Shown in pieces: positions 20,795 to 31,634 of a stretch of 64,000 nucleotides of DNA. The notes beneath the pieces were generated by a model that saw only the letters and a list, made by a program, of their open reading frames with translations, ran no database searches and had not been told where the DNA came from. A program made the translations under genes and the position numbers. Each line of letters opens with the position of its first letter. Positions within the stretch are counted from its first letter, which is position 1. The DNA is from Rutstroemia sp. NJR-2017a BVV2 (taxonomy: Eukaryota; Ascomycota; Leotiomycetes; Helotiales; Rutstroemiaceae), in the NCBI GenBank assembly GCA_002946415.1, contig NJPS01000004.1, forward strand, positions 997,001 through 1,061,000, read 5' to 3'.

Positions 20795-23070
20795 TCAGGC
20801 GAACAAAAAGGTATGCAGGCAAGCAACGCATCCCACGCAAGCCGAAAACAGCGTCAAGAGCATCACAAAACTCCTCAAATCACCAAGAAACATCCTCTGT
20901 CTCTCAACAATGACATCAACTACCGTCTTACTCAACTCCTTTCCCCTCCATCCATCCCTCCTCGCACACGGCCTTACCGGGTTCGGCACACATCGTCCCT
21001 TATCATCTTCCACAACAAAGTAGTCCTGCACCAATGTCTTTCCCTCTAGATATAGCATCCGCAGCCTGCCACTACAGAGCCCCAAATTCCATGTGTAGCA
21101 CGCGCCCTCAAGCGGGAACGGCGGGGACTCGCCCGAGTGCTCCCAATGTTTGTACATGTGTTCGGTTTTATACCCGGAGGCTGGAACGGTTCCGGAAGCG
21201 ATGTCGAGCCCGCTTATGGCACGCTGGAAGATTGTTTGTGCCAGCTGGGGTTGTTGCAGCCCTACGTTGTGGCTGGCGGAGTATACTCGGATGAAAGATA
21301 GATTACCTGCCTGCCGAACTTGTGCGCCCACGGGGTACCCTGGGAGTGAGATGTCGGCAATGCCGGCGGAGGAGAAGACGTGAGAATGACTAAAGGGGAT
21401 GGCGTGCGAGACGGCTTCGCCGCCGAGCCCTGTGCGAGAATAGTTAGCATCCGATTACTGATGGTGAGGGTCTACACGTTGCTTATTTCTTACAATTGCA
21501 GGCAAAGTCTCGATCTCCGTACACCATGGTCACGGACACTCCAGTGTCCATTATACTTGCAAGAGTCTCGAGAGATCCCCCTTTGACGTTATCACCTGTC
21601 AAGGAGAACGCCTGGGCAACCACCGGTGCGTTCGCGGAAAAGTTCACGGGCACACCGAGGGCGTCTTGGACGTGTTTCTGGTTCAGGTACCCAAGATATG
21701 TCTCAGAGAGGGGATTAGCAAGGAGATTGTCTGGGTACGCGATATCGAAATAGCTTCTACCCGTGGCGACGCTGGCGACATGCTTGCCGCAGTAATGGTT
21801 GGCGTCACGACAAATGTCGTCGACATTGCTTGCGACGCTTAGGTTGTGGTCAGCAGCTGTAGAAGCATTTCGGCAGGCTTGGATCTTTGCGAGGCAGCCG
21901 TCACTTTTCTTGAAGTTATGTATAGCTGTCAGGTAACCCGCCTGGTCCGTGAGGGGGGCGCTGTAGTTATTCTTAAGCGCCATTTCGGGGTAGTAAGGAA
22001 GCTGGGTAGGACCATCGATACATGCGTTGGTCATGCCCAGAATTCCGATGGTCAGTGGGATAAACTGCTCTTGGTCCAGCCTACCTTGGCTGTGACGTGC
22101 ATTTTGAGCCAACGTGTATTGGATGAGTTTTGGGACGAAATGGCCGCCATACGAAGACGTCCAGAAATTTATCTAGATGTTGTGAGAAAGCGCTTCTTTA
22201 AAAAGCTTGCTCGTTATGATCGTACCCTGTTATTCGAAGACTCTCTTTTGCCGAACTTCTGCATCCACACTTGGAGGAAGAACCATGTGCTGCGAGCCAC
22301 CACTTGCGTGCTGTTCGCGGTGTTGCGCGGATTATGGCTTGAAAAAAATCCTCGTCGCGATCCAGATGCAAGTCCCGCTGGGGTCTCTCTTGAATCCCTA
22401 TCCAACACCAGAGTGTCATCGGCATTAAGGACGCCGGGTTCAGCGAAATCGTAGCTGAAGCCTTGAATCAGGTCAATGCCAACTCTCTGCAAAGTAGAAG
22501 ACATTGCTTACCTGTTTGTACGGGCTGGTCAATATAAAGGATGTCTGAATGTTCATTCCAAGAGAATCGATTGTTAGAGGTGCTGTTACTGTCCGAATTG
22601 ACTCTGCACGGCCCGTTTTCACGGAACAAGGACATTACTGCGAAGGAGATGAGCTACGATATTAAAGCCACAAACATGTCGCAAGTCTTACAACTGGAAG
22701 CACCTGGCCCGCCCATAACTGCGGATGGTAAGCGCACAATCTATGTCTCTTCCTTTATACACTCACAATATACTGTCAGTGGTGAGTCAGTCCTCTTCTT
22801 CCGGTTCTGGAAGTACCAGAAGAAGATGTTGACGGGATAATCCTGAGTGGAATCGATGCCATACTCCTTCAGAACTCCAGGCTGTAGTCTAATATATCCA
22901 GAATGGCTCTCTACACCCGGCGTTTTCTCACACAATGAGACTGGCTTTGAGTCAACACGGATATCGTCTCGAAGTCTCAGGGAGAGTGTCAGGACAGGAC
23001 TCGGATTGAATAGAATCAAAAGGAAACCAGAAACTAGCCCATACACCGAAGAGCAAGGCATGACAGTCAT
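20795..23070 (-). CDS. Secreted serine carboxypeptidase (S10), candidate RiPP trimming enzyme
   Basis: Six exons, 23070-22767, 22718-22692, 22637-22512, 22461-22226, 22172-21494 and 21429-20795, encode 567 residues. A signal peptide covers about residues 1-27 (MPCSSVYGLVSGFLLILF). S10 landmarks in order are PLTVYFMGGPGASSLMSLF (oxyanion loop, made by splicing), SWNEHSDILYIDQPVQTGFSYD, the nucleophile Ser in WTSSYGGHFVPKL (about 137; most relatives have ESYGG), the Asp motif YGDRDFACNWLGGE, and the His in YSASHNVGLQQP (about 410). A hydrophobic C-terminus (FVMLLTLFSACVGCVACLHTFLF) could anchor it or signal GPI attachment. The family removes C-terminal residues; Kex1-type members remove the Lys/Arg left by kexin. 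It lies 3.5 kb from the KR-repeat precursor and next to UstYa genes, so it may mature the peptide. Confidence 0.88.
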
Positions 23071-23807
23071 GGTGATGCTATTGCCCCGTCAATGAAAGAT
23101 GAACAATATACACTCAAAATGCGCATATGCTTCGGGGCCGCCGCAGCTCAGACAGCACGGCGTAGTGACGATCAGCGTCCACCCTACTTTTCGTCCTTCA
23201 AGGATGTCCAGCGGTGACGCTCCTTGATACGAAATAGCTGGCAAGCGCGTGTGCATTAGCCTCTTGGCGAGAGTCAGCCTTAATACTTGTAATATGCATA
23301 TGATGTAGACTTGTACACTCTCTGTTTCTTACATGTCTGGTCCCAACGGTGCATGTGGGTGCTGCCGGTCTGGTCTTAGTTCGGCAATCAGCACCACCAG
23401 GATTGGAATCCCACATGACAAGCATCACCTTATCTATTAACTCGACGAGCTGCAACTCGCTGCTTCCAGTTTGATTTCGTGAGCCTTGAGTGTTGCTCGT
23501 TAGGCCTTCACAGTTCGTGTTGGCACACGGCAATTTGTACACCCACCCTCTTCGGGCTTGGAAAAAACACGCCGATCGGGAGTATAGGCTCTCGGTACAA
23601 AAATATCAACAAAAATATTTTAGTCTCTTAGGACCTTTGGAATATTTATTTGATCATAATACCTTAAATATATTTAATGCTTTAGGGCTTTTAGGATATG
23701 TGAGATATTTAGAATATTTATTCGATAATAGTAAACAGCTTCAATATATTGTCCCAAATCGGCCTGTTTTTTCTACTCCGAAGAGCCACCTACCTGAGCA
23801 ACCCCAA
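23071..23807. other. Divergent promoter with AT-rich island
   Basis: Region between the carboxypeptidase (minus) and the first UstYa gene (plus). Positions 23595-23760 are extremely AT-rich and contain two near copies of a gaatatttatt word (23640 and 23711), the appearance of an old repeat decayed by RIP-like mutation. A codon run upstream of 23808 is open but AT-rich and not protein-like. Confidence 0.5.
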
Positions 23808-24707
23808 ATGGACGGCTATCACCCATCCGAGTCTGAATCGCGACAAGAAGCATCCGAGAAACTGTTGTCCGACTCCAGCTCTCAGAATGATCTCAGCGAC
23901 CATGTCGAACTAAGACGCGCACGAAGAAGGCAGTGGTGTTCGCGATGGATCATTGCACTTCCCGGATTCCTTGCCTTCCTCACCATTTACTCCCTGGCCT
24001 TGGTATCTCTTGTGAAGGACTCGGTCTGCCTGACCGAGTCTCATTCAGCTGGGCAACTTATCTACAGTGCGCGAGACTGAGTATAACTACGTGTGTAAGG
24101 GTACTTGCTGATTGAGACTAGCACCTGTAAGGGATTCCATCGTCAAAGAAAAGAAGACCATCGATGTCTCGGTCCTGCACGGAAATCCTTTGAAAGGACC
24201 ACCCAGTCCGGAACTCGACGAGGCATGGAGTCGACTTCTGATGAATGCCAACGTACGTGTATCCGCAGAGGATCTCGAGAAGGCAGGAGTCGAGTCCATT
24301 CCACTGAATGATGGCTCTGGCAAGTATTATGCGATCCTGGATGTGTACCATCAATTGCACTGCCTTAAGTATATTCGCCATTACATGTACAAGGTGAGAG
24401 TGTACCCTAGCAGGCCGACTCGTTTCGCTTCTGTAGCTGACATGCCAAATAGGATATTTACGACGATGTTCAGTCATGGACTCCAACCCACGTGGATCAC
24501 TGCATTGATAGTATTCGGCAGAACCTGATGTGCAATGCGGACACGGCGATGATGGGGTTTCGCTGGGTGAATGATAGTCTCGAGCCTAAGCCAAACTTCC
24601 GTGGCCAGCATGAGTGTGTGAATTGGGAGAGAATCGAAGAATGGGCCTCTGAGCGGTCATTCAACCCAGATGACCAGGCGAATTTGCGCCACCCGAGCGC
24701 TGCATAG
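23808..24707 (+). CDS. UstYa-family (DUF3328) oxidase 1
   Basis: Three exons, 23808-24066, 24122-24393 and 24453-24707, encode 261 residues. The layout is typical of UstYa: a charged cytosolic N-terminus, one membrane span (about 50-72, WIIALPGFLAFLTIYSLALV), then a lumenal domain. The first metal-type motif is YHQLHCLKYIR (H163, H166, C167) and the second is DHCIDSIRQNLMC (H193, C194, Q200, C204). GPPSPELDEAWSRLL is the usual segment before them. UstYa proteins carry out oxidative cyclisation on ribosomally made peptides such as ustiloxin and asperipin. This gene converges on oxidase 2 (77 bp apart) and lies 1.8 kb from the peptide precursor. Confidence 0.92.
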
Positions 24708-24783
24708 CAATGTATACGTTAGACAACGGTGAAGAAACAAATGCATGGCATTGTGGCATATATTCATATATTCATATATTCAT

Positions 24784-25585
24784 CTATTCTGCTTCCTCGT
24801 CCTCAGGCGCGACCACGGGCCGGTGTTGACTCGCCCACTCAAATACATCGTGGTAATCTTTACAGACATGATAGTGCCCATCTATGAACTCCTTGGGCCC
24901 GCTCATGGGCACTAATGTCGTGTCAATATTGCACATAATCGTCTGCCGGATCTGATCGATACAATGCATAACATGCGCCCATGGCTCGCTCTGGTTCTTC
25001 TGCGCTTGAGATTCAAAGACCGAGGTTCGAATCTTGGCCAGACAGTGCAAGTTATGATACCCGGCCATGAAAAAGAGGCCATTACCAGGCGTGTCGGGAT
25101 CGGGCCATGTTTCTAAAAGGCCATGCGCTTCACGGTCGGACTTGCTTACTGATACCAAGCCATTGCCAGCTTCGGATTGCATGTCAGTCAACATACTCGG
25201 TAGAACTACAGCGATGTGCAACGTACAAGGGAAGAGACCTCTCCAAAGAGAGTCTGCTTGCGGCTTCTTCTCGTCAATACGGCCATAGGTCGTGTCTTGA
25301 AACACTGCGGTATGAATAGTCTTGTGAGGCGGATCTGGACAAATATCTTAGCAAGTTGGGCGTGTGCCTGGGAAGGCCAGCCTTCGTACACTCATCGATA
25401 CCCACAGGTCTTGGTGTTATAGACCATAGTGTCAGTATCCAGCCCACATTACTGATCAGCAAGAGCACGAAGACGCCCGTCTGCAGGAGAAAAGGCACAT
25501 TGTGTTGCCGACCTTGAGGAGCCGGCGGCCATTCGGATTCACTTTTTGTCTCCGAGTCTGACTCTGGCAGTTGGCTGTACTTCAT
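24784..25585 (-). CDS. UstYa-family (DUF3328) oxidase 2
   Basis: Three exons, 25585-25402, 25334-25227 and 25169-24784, encode 225 residues. The N-terminus is cytosolic, followed by a membrane span (about 30-52, VPFLLQTGVFVLLLISNVGWIL). Motif one is GYHNLHCLAKIR and motif two MHCIDQIRQTIMC. A 57-nt intron (25226-25170, gtacgt donor, CTGAC branch point) is in frame, so an unspliced reading is also open; the spliced LFPSGNGLVSVS fits relatives better. It shares the region 25586-26520 with the precursor gene, divergently, so the two may be co-regulated. Substrate unknown; the neighbouring precursor is the obvious candidate. Confidence 0.9.
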
Positions 25586-26002
25586 TTCGTGGAGGAGGGG
25601 GCTTTCAGAGCTTTCCTAGCTTTAACCTTCAAATCGAATTGCTGAACTTGTGATATGGGATTGGAAGTAATCCAGGAAGCAAGGCAGAAGGACATAAAAC
25701 AGCGGGCATCACTAAACCCCCAAACTTGACAGGCGTGTTATTCATCAATTACTTCGAGGCTCCCAATGATGTGACTAGGGTTACAATAGTTGGCATTGGC
25801 ATAACGACAAACAAGCTTCAATCCCAATCTGGAGAACGAACGGCGCGAATGCATGGTTACAGGGCGATCTGTACCTACTACCAAGTCTGCATCGGATTCG
25901 TATTGAAATCGGACCGGTCTTGCTTACTACCTGTGCTACTTTCTGACACCGAATTCTTCCAACAATAACCCCAAGGCTACCCCGCATGAGCTTCGCCTAC
26001 GA

Positions 26003-26282
26003 CTCTATCCTCGCGCCTGCATAGTCTTACTCAGACTGGTGTGACAAATAGAGAGGGCTAGGGGACGGTACAAACTCCTAGAGAAGCCCGAAGAATGGTA
26101 GGCCTTTGCACAATATGGCAAGGTAGGAAACGAACCACCATGCCGGAAAAGGCAGGTGATGATATAGCATAAGCTCTATCCTCGCGCCTGCATATTCCTA
26201 CTGAGAGCAGTTTGAGAAATAAAGAAAGCTAGGGGGCGGTACAGACTTGCAGAAGCCCCAAGCATAGTAGGTGTTTGCACAA
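26003..26282. repeat. 110-bp imperfect direct repeat in the precursor promoter
   Basis: Copies at 26003-26113 and 26174-26282 both start ctctatcctcgcgcctgcat and end gtttgcacaa or ctttgcacaa, with clear similarity throughout (tagagagggctagggg against taaagaaagctagggg; ggtacaaact against ggtacagact). They lie 240-520 bp upstream of the peptide precursor ATG, between it and the divergent UstYa gene, so duplicated regulatory sites are possible. Confidence 0.8.
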
Positions 26283-26415
26283 GGAAAGGCATCCTTCTTC
26301 CCCAGAGAGCAGTACCCCATGTCAAATCCGGCCGTTGGTCGATAGCGACCGATTGTGCTCAGACATGGGAGATTGACTCTCTTTTCGTCTATTGCACCAT
26401 CAATTCAGACTCATC

Positions 26416-26421
26416 TATATA
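26416..26421 (+). promoter_or_regulatory. Likely TATA box of the precursor gene
   Basis: TATATA, 100 bp before the ATG at 26521. It is followed by a CA/CT-rich leader (aaccaccatcacacc) typical of highly expressed fungal genes. Assigned by position and sequence only. Confidence 0.5.
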
Positions 26422-26520
26422 TTGGACCTGAAGTTCGGCGTCTTTAGTCGTCCAACCATCTCTAACCCACATCAATAAACCACCATCACACCTTGACCTC
26501 CAAAGAATCTCTCAGCAACA

Positions 26521-26877
26521 ATGGCTTTCAAGAATTCTGTTTTGCTGGTGCTCGCCATCGCCTGCGCCAACGTTCTCGCTGCCCCTTTGGCCCTCCCGAA
26601 AGCTGCGACCGATGATACCCTCGCGAGTCTCCCAAGTACAAGCGCTGCCTACGTCCACGGCTCCTACGGCTACGACAAGCGTGCCGAGGAGACTACCGAT
26701 GACACACTCGAGAGTCTCCCAAGTACAAGCGCTGCCTACGTCCACGGCTCCTACGGCTACGACAAGCGTGCCGAGGAGACTACCGATGACACACTCGAGA
26801 GTCTCTCATGTGCAAGCGCTGCCTACGTCCATGGTTCTTACGGCTACGACAAGCGTGACAAGGATATCGCCTGCTAG
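26521..26877 (+). CDS. Secreted KR-repeat RiPP precursor peptide
   Basis: An intronless gene of 118 residues. A signal peptide (MAFKNSVLLVLAIACANVLA) is followed by three 29-residue repeats. Each has an acidic spacer (TDDTLESL) and then the block AAYVHGSYGYDKR. The KR pairs (residues 53-54, 82-83, 111-112) are kexin sites, and the last leaves a DKDIAC tail. The Tyr-rich block is identical in all three units, although unit three differs from the others by three silent bases inside it and by three amino-acid changes just before it (PST to SCA). This layout matches precursors of ustiloxin, phomopsin and asperipin-type dikaritins and other kexin-processed peptides. Six UstYa genes and a carboxypeptidase surround it. 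The exact core boundaries and the final compound are not known. Confidence 0.9.
   Translation: MAFKNSVLLVLAIACANVLAAPLALPKAATDDTLASLPSTSAAYVHGSYGYDKRAEETTDDTLESLPSTSAAYVHGSYGYDKRAEETTDDTLESLSCASAAYVHGSYGYDKRDKDIAC
26611..26856. repeat. Three tandem 87-bp coding repeats
   Basis: Units start at 26611, 26698 and 26785, exactly 87 bp apart. Units one and two differ at only a few sites; unit three is more diverged and stops after the KR codons. This is the DNA form of the precursor repeats and is prone to copy-number change by unequal recombination. Confidence 0.95.
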
Positions 26878-28532
26878 ATGTTGTGCGTGTTATGGTAGTT
26901 CTCACTGCGACAGCGAGTGTGAATACAGATTTGGCTCTATGCTCGGGAGTGGGCAAATTACGAAGGTGGGACCTTGGAACGACGTTGGTATGGCTGAGTG
27001 GACTATCAAACTGTTAGGGCTTGATTATCATGGTCCGTAGAACCTGGAACCCCATGTAACTAGAATTAACAGTCCTTACAGAATGCGCTGAATCTGCTTA
27101 ACTGTCTACTCTGCTTATTATTAGTAACCATGATGACTTCCTCCATAAAACTAACGAAGTAGTTAGGGTGGCATGATTGAAGAGATGAAATACCACCATC
27201 CCGAGAAATTAGACCATTCTTGCTTGTAAATTTTTATTTTATTTTTATTTTTTTTTTTTTTTTCAACTTTCTAATACTCTGTGATCAGACCTTCTGAGCA
27301 CGTAAAGTAAGAGGTGGTAGTTGACCGAGTACAGGGCCTGTAATCTATGGACCAAGGATCAAGTGTAGTCGATAGCAACTAATCGTCAGCCGCCACCGTA
27401 GGCGAGCTGAAGATTAGCAATAGACGTTCTGTCAGATCTACTTTTTAGCGCGCCTGCTAGCAGCCACCCAAGCTTAGCTAATGTCGGCAGGGCTGCGGCA
27501 CGGATCACTAGCGGGTGCAGGATATAGCGGGGTAGGTTGAATGCTACAGTAGTGAGTTCTTACTATAGGAAGCTTACTGTACTGTATCGTGCGCGCTAAG
27601 ATACTGCATGCGGGGTAGCGGGGAAGCGTACGGAAGGGATACCGACAACAAATCAAAATATTGGAGGACTGATCTCCGAAGACCTGCAGAAACCTATTTT
27701 TCCTATCTCATTGGTGAATATATAACTAGCTATCTTGTTATGTATCTATTTTATATAGATCAGTTTGGGAGAAATATTCCCTTTGGGAACCCCTGAATAG
27801 TGAATATTATTCCTGATATTTTTCAAATAGGAAAGATAACTAATTTGCCCTATCCAACAAAAGTTCTAAATTCTAATCACCGATCCGTGAATCTGCAAAG
27901 GTGGTCAGATATTTTGTCGACTAATATTCAAGGAGGCAATACTCTTATTGTAGTAGTATGATGATTCATGTCTACTATTAATGCAATAGTAAGGCGCGAG
28001 TGCATTCTAGTACCTTTTCGTCTACCTCTTCAAACCTACAAATATGCATGTGATGGCGGGATAGATGGTAGGGATAGTGATCAGGGCTCTGTAGCTGCGC
28101 AAGCTATCTTATTCGCGAATTATACGACATAGTGGTGAAGTCTCAGGAAGGGCTTGCATGGACCAGCTTCGCTCCGGTATACAGACTGATGAAGCGGCAC
28201 TCTCGCTAGCAAGTACGCCTTCTTCAGCGTGGCCGCGTAGATACGTAGGATGTGGCGGGGTGGGTTGCATACTTGTGAATTCTCAGGAAGCTTTATCGTG
28301 GGGCTTCATGGACCCACCTCCTTGTAGTTACAGCGGTTGGATTATTGTCCGTCTGAGGGTGCTGTACTACCGTCGGCATCTTCACCAGCTCTGGTCCAGC
28401 ACGAGTGCTCGAGTTGTCCCTCAATGTTCGGAAGTAGCGGAGCCGAACCTACAATTCCTGGCATCTTTGGTGCTTGGACTTTCTCATTTCATTCCATTTG
28501 TTACACATCTCAGTTCGCTCTCTACTGGCACA
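26878..28532. other. Intergenic region with poly(T) tract
   Basis: Begins with the likely 3' UTR of the precursor. A long T-rich run lies at about 27227-27262. The rest, including AT-rich stretches at 27690-27840, shows no gene. Frames at 28158-28532 are open into the next gene but the ATG at 28533 gives the expected UstYa N-terminus. Confidence 0.5.
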
Positions 28533-29605
28533 ATGTTTGACGCTTTCCGTGGCTATAACAAGCTCAACACTGACGAGGAGAAGGAGAGCTCCATACGGAG
28601 CGCGACAGAGAGCCCTTCACCTTGCTTGTACTGCGGAGGTCATGCCCAAACTCGACCTCGGGCTTTGTTCATGCAGTATCTCGGATGGTTCTTGCTACTT
28701 GCACTGTCTGCTTTTGTAGTCTTTTCAAACAGAGACTTGAGATCTTCGAACATCAAGCGGCTGATAACCCAGACGAGTTCATATTGTGAGTGCCAGTCAA
28801 GCTTACATTCATTATCTTCCACTGATAGCTCTGTAGCTCCTATACTTGAAGATTTGGATCCAGGGCTTCAAGAATTCCGCTTCAACGGTTCCATTCGCTG
28901 GCCGTCGCCATATCGAGGGCCTCCAAGCAACGCAGTCGATGCTGCGTGGAACCGAATTTCAATTGTCCGGCCGCTGGACCTCGATATTTCGAGGGAGGAC
29001 TTCCATACCATTGGCGTCAACCCAGACACAGCGGCAACAAATGCTCCAGAGCACGGTGGCGGGTACTTCATGGTGCCGGAGTTCACACATCAACTTCACT
29101 GCGTGGTGAGCATTGGATCGAAACCAAGAGTTGACTAGCCGATATACTGACTGCCGAACAGAATCTGCTTCGTAAAGCGTCATATTTCAAGTATGACTAT
29201 TATAAAATCCATGACCCTGACTTCGGTGACAAGGAAGAAACTTTCAAGGTTCATCTGGGTAAGGCTTTGGTCATGCTGCGCATGATTGTATGGTACAGTT
29301 TTGCTAACAGCTTCGATAGATCACTGCGTCGAAATGTTACGCCAATTCGTGATGTGCCATGCAGATGTCACCATCGTGACTGCTCATGTGAGTTCTTAAA
29401 AGAGCAGTTTAAGTAGGACTGGACGCTGACGGCTTCACAGTGGATCGAACAACGCAGCAGACCTTGGCCTGATTTCAATACCAAGCATGTGTGTAGGGAC
29501 TTCGAAAAGGTGCTCGATTGGACAAACAAACATTCAAAGCCCGTAGGGACTCCTTTGATCCCCATGAAGCCGGAGGGTGCCATGGCAATGAGTTCGCCGC
29601 CATGA
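28533..29605 (+). CDS. UstYa-family (DUF3328) oxidase 3
   Basis: Five exons, 28533-28785, 28837-29105, 29162-29258, 29320-29387 and 29441-29605, encode 283 residues. There is a cytosolic N-terminus (MFDAFRGYNKLNTDEEKESS), a membrane span near 50-70 (YLGWFLLLALSAFVVF), then SPYRGPPSNAVDAAWN. Motif one is FTHQLHCVNLLRK, formed across a splice site, and motif two is DHCVEMLRQFVMC. The first 51-nt intron is in frame and could be retained, but gtgagt and the SPILEDLDPGLQEF join support splicing. It is the first UstYa gene to the right of the precursor, in the same direction. Confidence 0.9.
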
Positions 29606-30225
29606 AAGACCATTGGTCAGGGCCCGGGATGTAGTTGAAATTCAGAATTAGCATTACGTGCTTGAAATCTAAAACCTCCCTTTCATTTGCGGTGCACCAT
29701 TACTATCGTTCAGATTTGATCAGCATCGTGACTAGTGCGGAGAGAAAGAGAGTGACGCCATTTCGGAATTCAGCCCATGGCTTTCCAAGACCACGGTTAG
29801 GCAGGCCGCAGTTATATGCAGTGTCAGCCAACGGGGAGGGGCAACACTGTTGCAACGCTAATGGTACAATCTACAATCAGATGCCATCCCACCTAATGCT
29901 TGATACATATACGAGCCATCAGCCGCCACAGCTTAGCCTACTTCGTAGAGATCGCCAATAATTTACGCTGGTGATCCCAGCCACGTTAGGTCTCGCATAT
30001 CGACTGTAACAATCGAAATAATACATCCATTATAAGATTCTAGATGCCTTTGGTAGCAGTGCGCTCTTCGTAGCTAATTGTTGTAGTGTTTTGGTGGCGT
30101 AGAGAATTCGGAGATTTCGGGCTTGGGACCTGTGTAAGACAAATCATGAACCACCTAATGCTGCCTGATGTCTCGCCTTTTTAGACCTATTCCTGGTATT
30201 GTATGGAAGGGGGTTGATAGTAGCA

Positions 30226-30459
30226 CGCGATGGCGGAAAAACCCCTCATACCAAAACAGTTCTCCTATTATATATCTTTATTTTTGAGACGGATTTTGAG
30301 GTATTTCACCTTTTTAAAATTAATGGAAGTATCTCTAGCTACTAGAGAACTATAAATGGTTTTTAAATTATTTTTCCAGAATTTCATTTAAGGTTGTTGT
30401 TGACCAGATTTATTTAGGTGAGGAAGTGTTTTGGTGTAGGGGTTTTTTCCGCCATCGCG
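30226..30459. mobile_element. MITE-like element, 234 bp
   Basis: The left end CGCGATGGCGGAAAAA is matched by the reverse complement of the right end, and the pairing continues through CCCCTCATACCAAAACA against CCCCTACACCAAAACA, about 35-40 bp in all with one indel. The centre is AT-rich and non-coding. A clear target duplication was not found. It looks like a non-autonomous DNA transposon between UstYa genes 3 and 4. Confidence 0.75.
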
Positions 30460-30752
30460 GGGTAAGTCTCGGTAAGGTAGCAAGGTTATTAATACGAGAC
30501 CCCCCTTTTGCATCAAGTGCAGACAGCAAGGGTCGGCATCAAAGCAGGTGACTGGGGTGGCCCGCGTATGCACTTGGTGCCCTTTCACGTGCCTTTTTAC
30601 TGTACCTATGGCGCAATCTGCAGTTAAGTTAAGGTTTCCTCACTGCATATCTGCACTTCAAGGCACATCGATCGCCTCATTGAGTGTGCTGACTTAGGGG
30701 GTTTCCACCAGCTTTGGTATAAAGCTGTGTGATAAGGGCCGATACTTCGTAC

Positions 30753-30781
30753 AGTAAGCGCTATGAATCATAGCGCTTACT
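30753..30781. repeat. Perfect 14-bp-arm palindrome
   Basis: agtaagcgctatga, one base, then the exact reverse complement tcatagcgcttact. It could form a hairpin or bind a dimeric protein. It is not next to a gene start. Confidence 0.8.
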
Positions 30782-31634
30782 ATGATGCCACTGACTAATA
30801 GCTTAGGTATGAGGCGGCAGGTGCAACCAAGGTCGCACCAGTTAGTCGGCACCAGAACCACCTTCTTAGAAGGATCACAGAAATACGAGACCTTTGACAC
30901 GGGTTACATTGGCATCACTGCTCCGTTATACTTTGGTGCCAGCCCAAATAAAGGTTAAATTTATTCTGGTAGATTCTATCAATAGGGGTGGTTCTATCGT
31001 ATCAGATCGTTAGGATCCTACAATACTGGAGAATTTTTAACTAACAACCGGGGTATACATATTAACCTTTATTATGCCCGAGACGAAGTATGAGGCAAGT
31101 GTTGCAGACGAAGGACTAAACTAACTCCTTCTGAACCCCGATCATCACGCCGCTGGCGAGTCGTTCGTCTAGATGGATAGGATGGCTTGACCGCTAAACA
31201 CCACAGCCAACATGTCGACATCGGTCCAAAACATCTCAACCCCCCGTTCCGACTTCTGATTTTCCTGCGTTACAGTGCACATGTCTCCAGAGCGCCTAGC
31301 CGCCAAGGTGCGGGGCGTCTCACGATATGTCTATTGTAAGATACCTTCCATAGACGGCCGCCATCAGAATTCCACACTGCGAAAAGCTCATTGGTAAAGA
31401 GACCCCGATTGATGAACATGTTACATCGTGCACAAGAATCCTGTGCCGAGTGACACATCGATACTGACTGCCGTCAGTCCCGCGAAGGACATTCCCCAAC
31501 TTTCTTCCGCCAAGCCTGGTCCAGATTTTGGCTTCCAATTTTCCAAAGCCTACGCTGCAAGCTTGCGCGCACGTCGACACAACCTGACTACTCGCTGTAT
31601 CTGTTCGCTCAACATCTTCATCTTCATCATCATC

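Larger units (their letters stand above)
29606..31634. other. Intergenic region with small repeat elements
   Basis: No gene is recognised over 2 kb. It holds a MITE-like element (30226-30459), a perfect 29-bp palindrome (30753-30781) and a weaker inverted-repeat pair near 30945 and 31070. The frame of the next UstYa gene is open from 31428 but has no ATG before 31635. Confidence 0.5.

Noticed and set aside
25015..25045. ggttcgaatc word resembling a tRNA B box
   Set aside because: It lies inside the UstYa 2 coding exon and no matching A box or cloverleaf was found.
26612..27040. Overlapping frame across the precursor with its own 29-residue repeat
   Set aside because: It is the shifted frame of the 87-bp repeats; it has no signal peptide and no kexin sites, and the other frame has both.
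28158..28532. Upstream extension of UstYa gene 3
   Set aside because: The in-frame ATG at 28533 gives the normal short cytosolic N-terminus; the extension has no UstYa-like sequence.
31428..31634. Upstream extension of UstYa gene 4
   Set aside because: Open but without an ATG. An upstream exon is possible but none could be supported.
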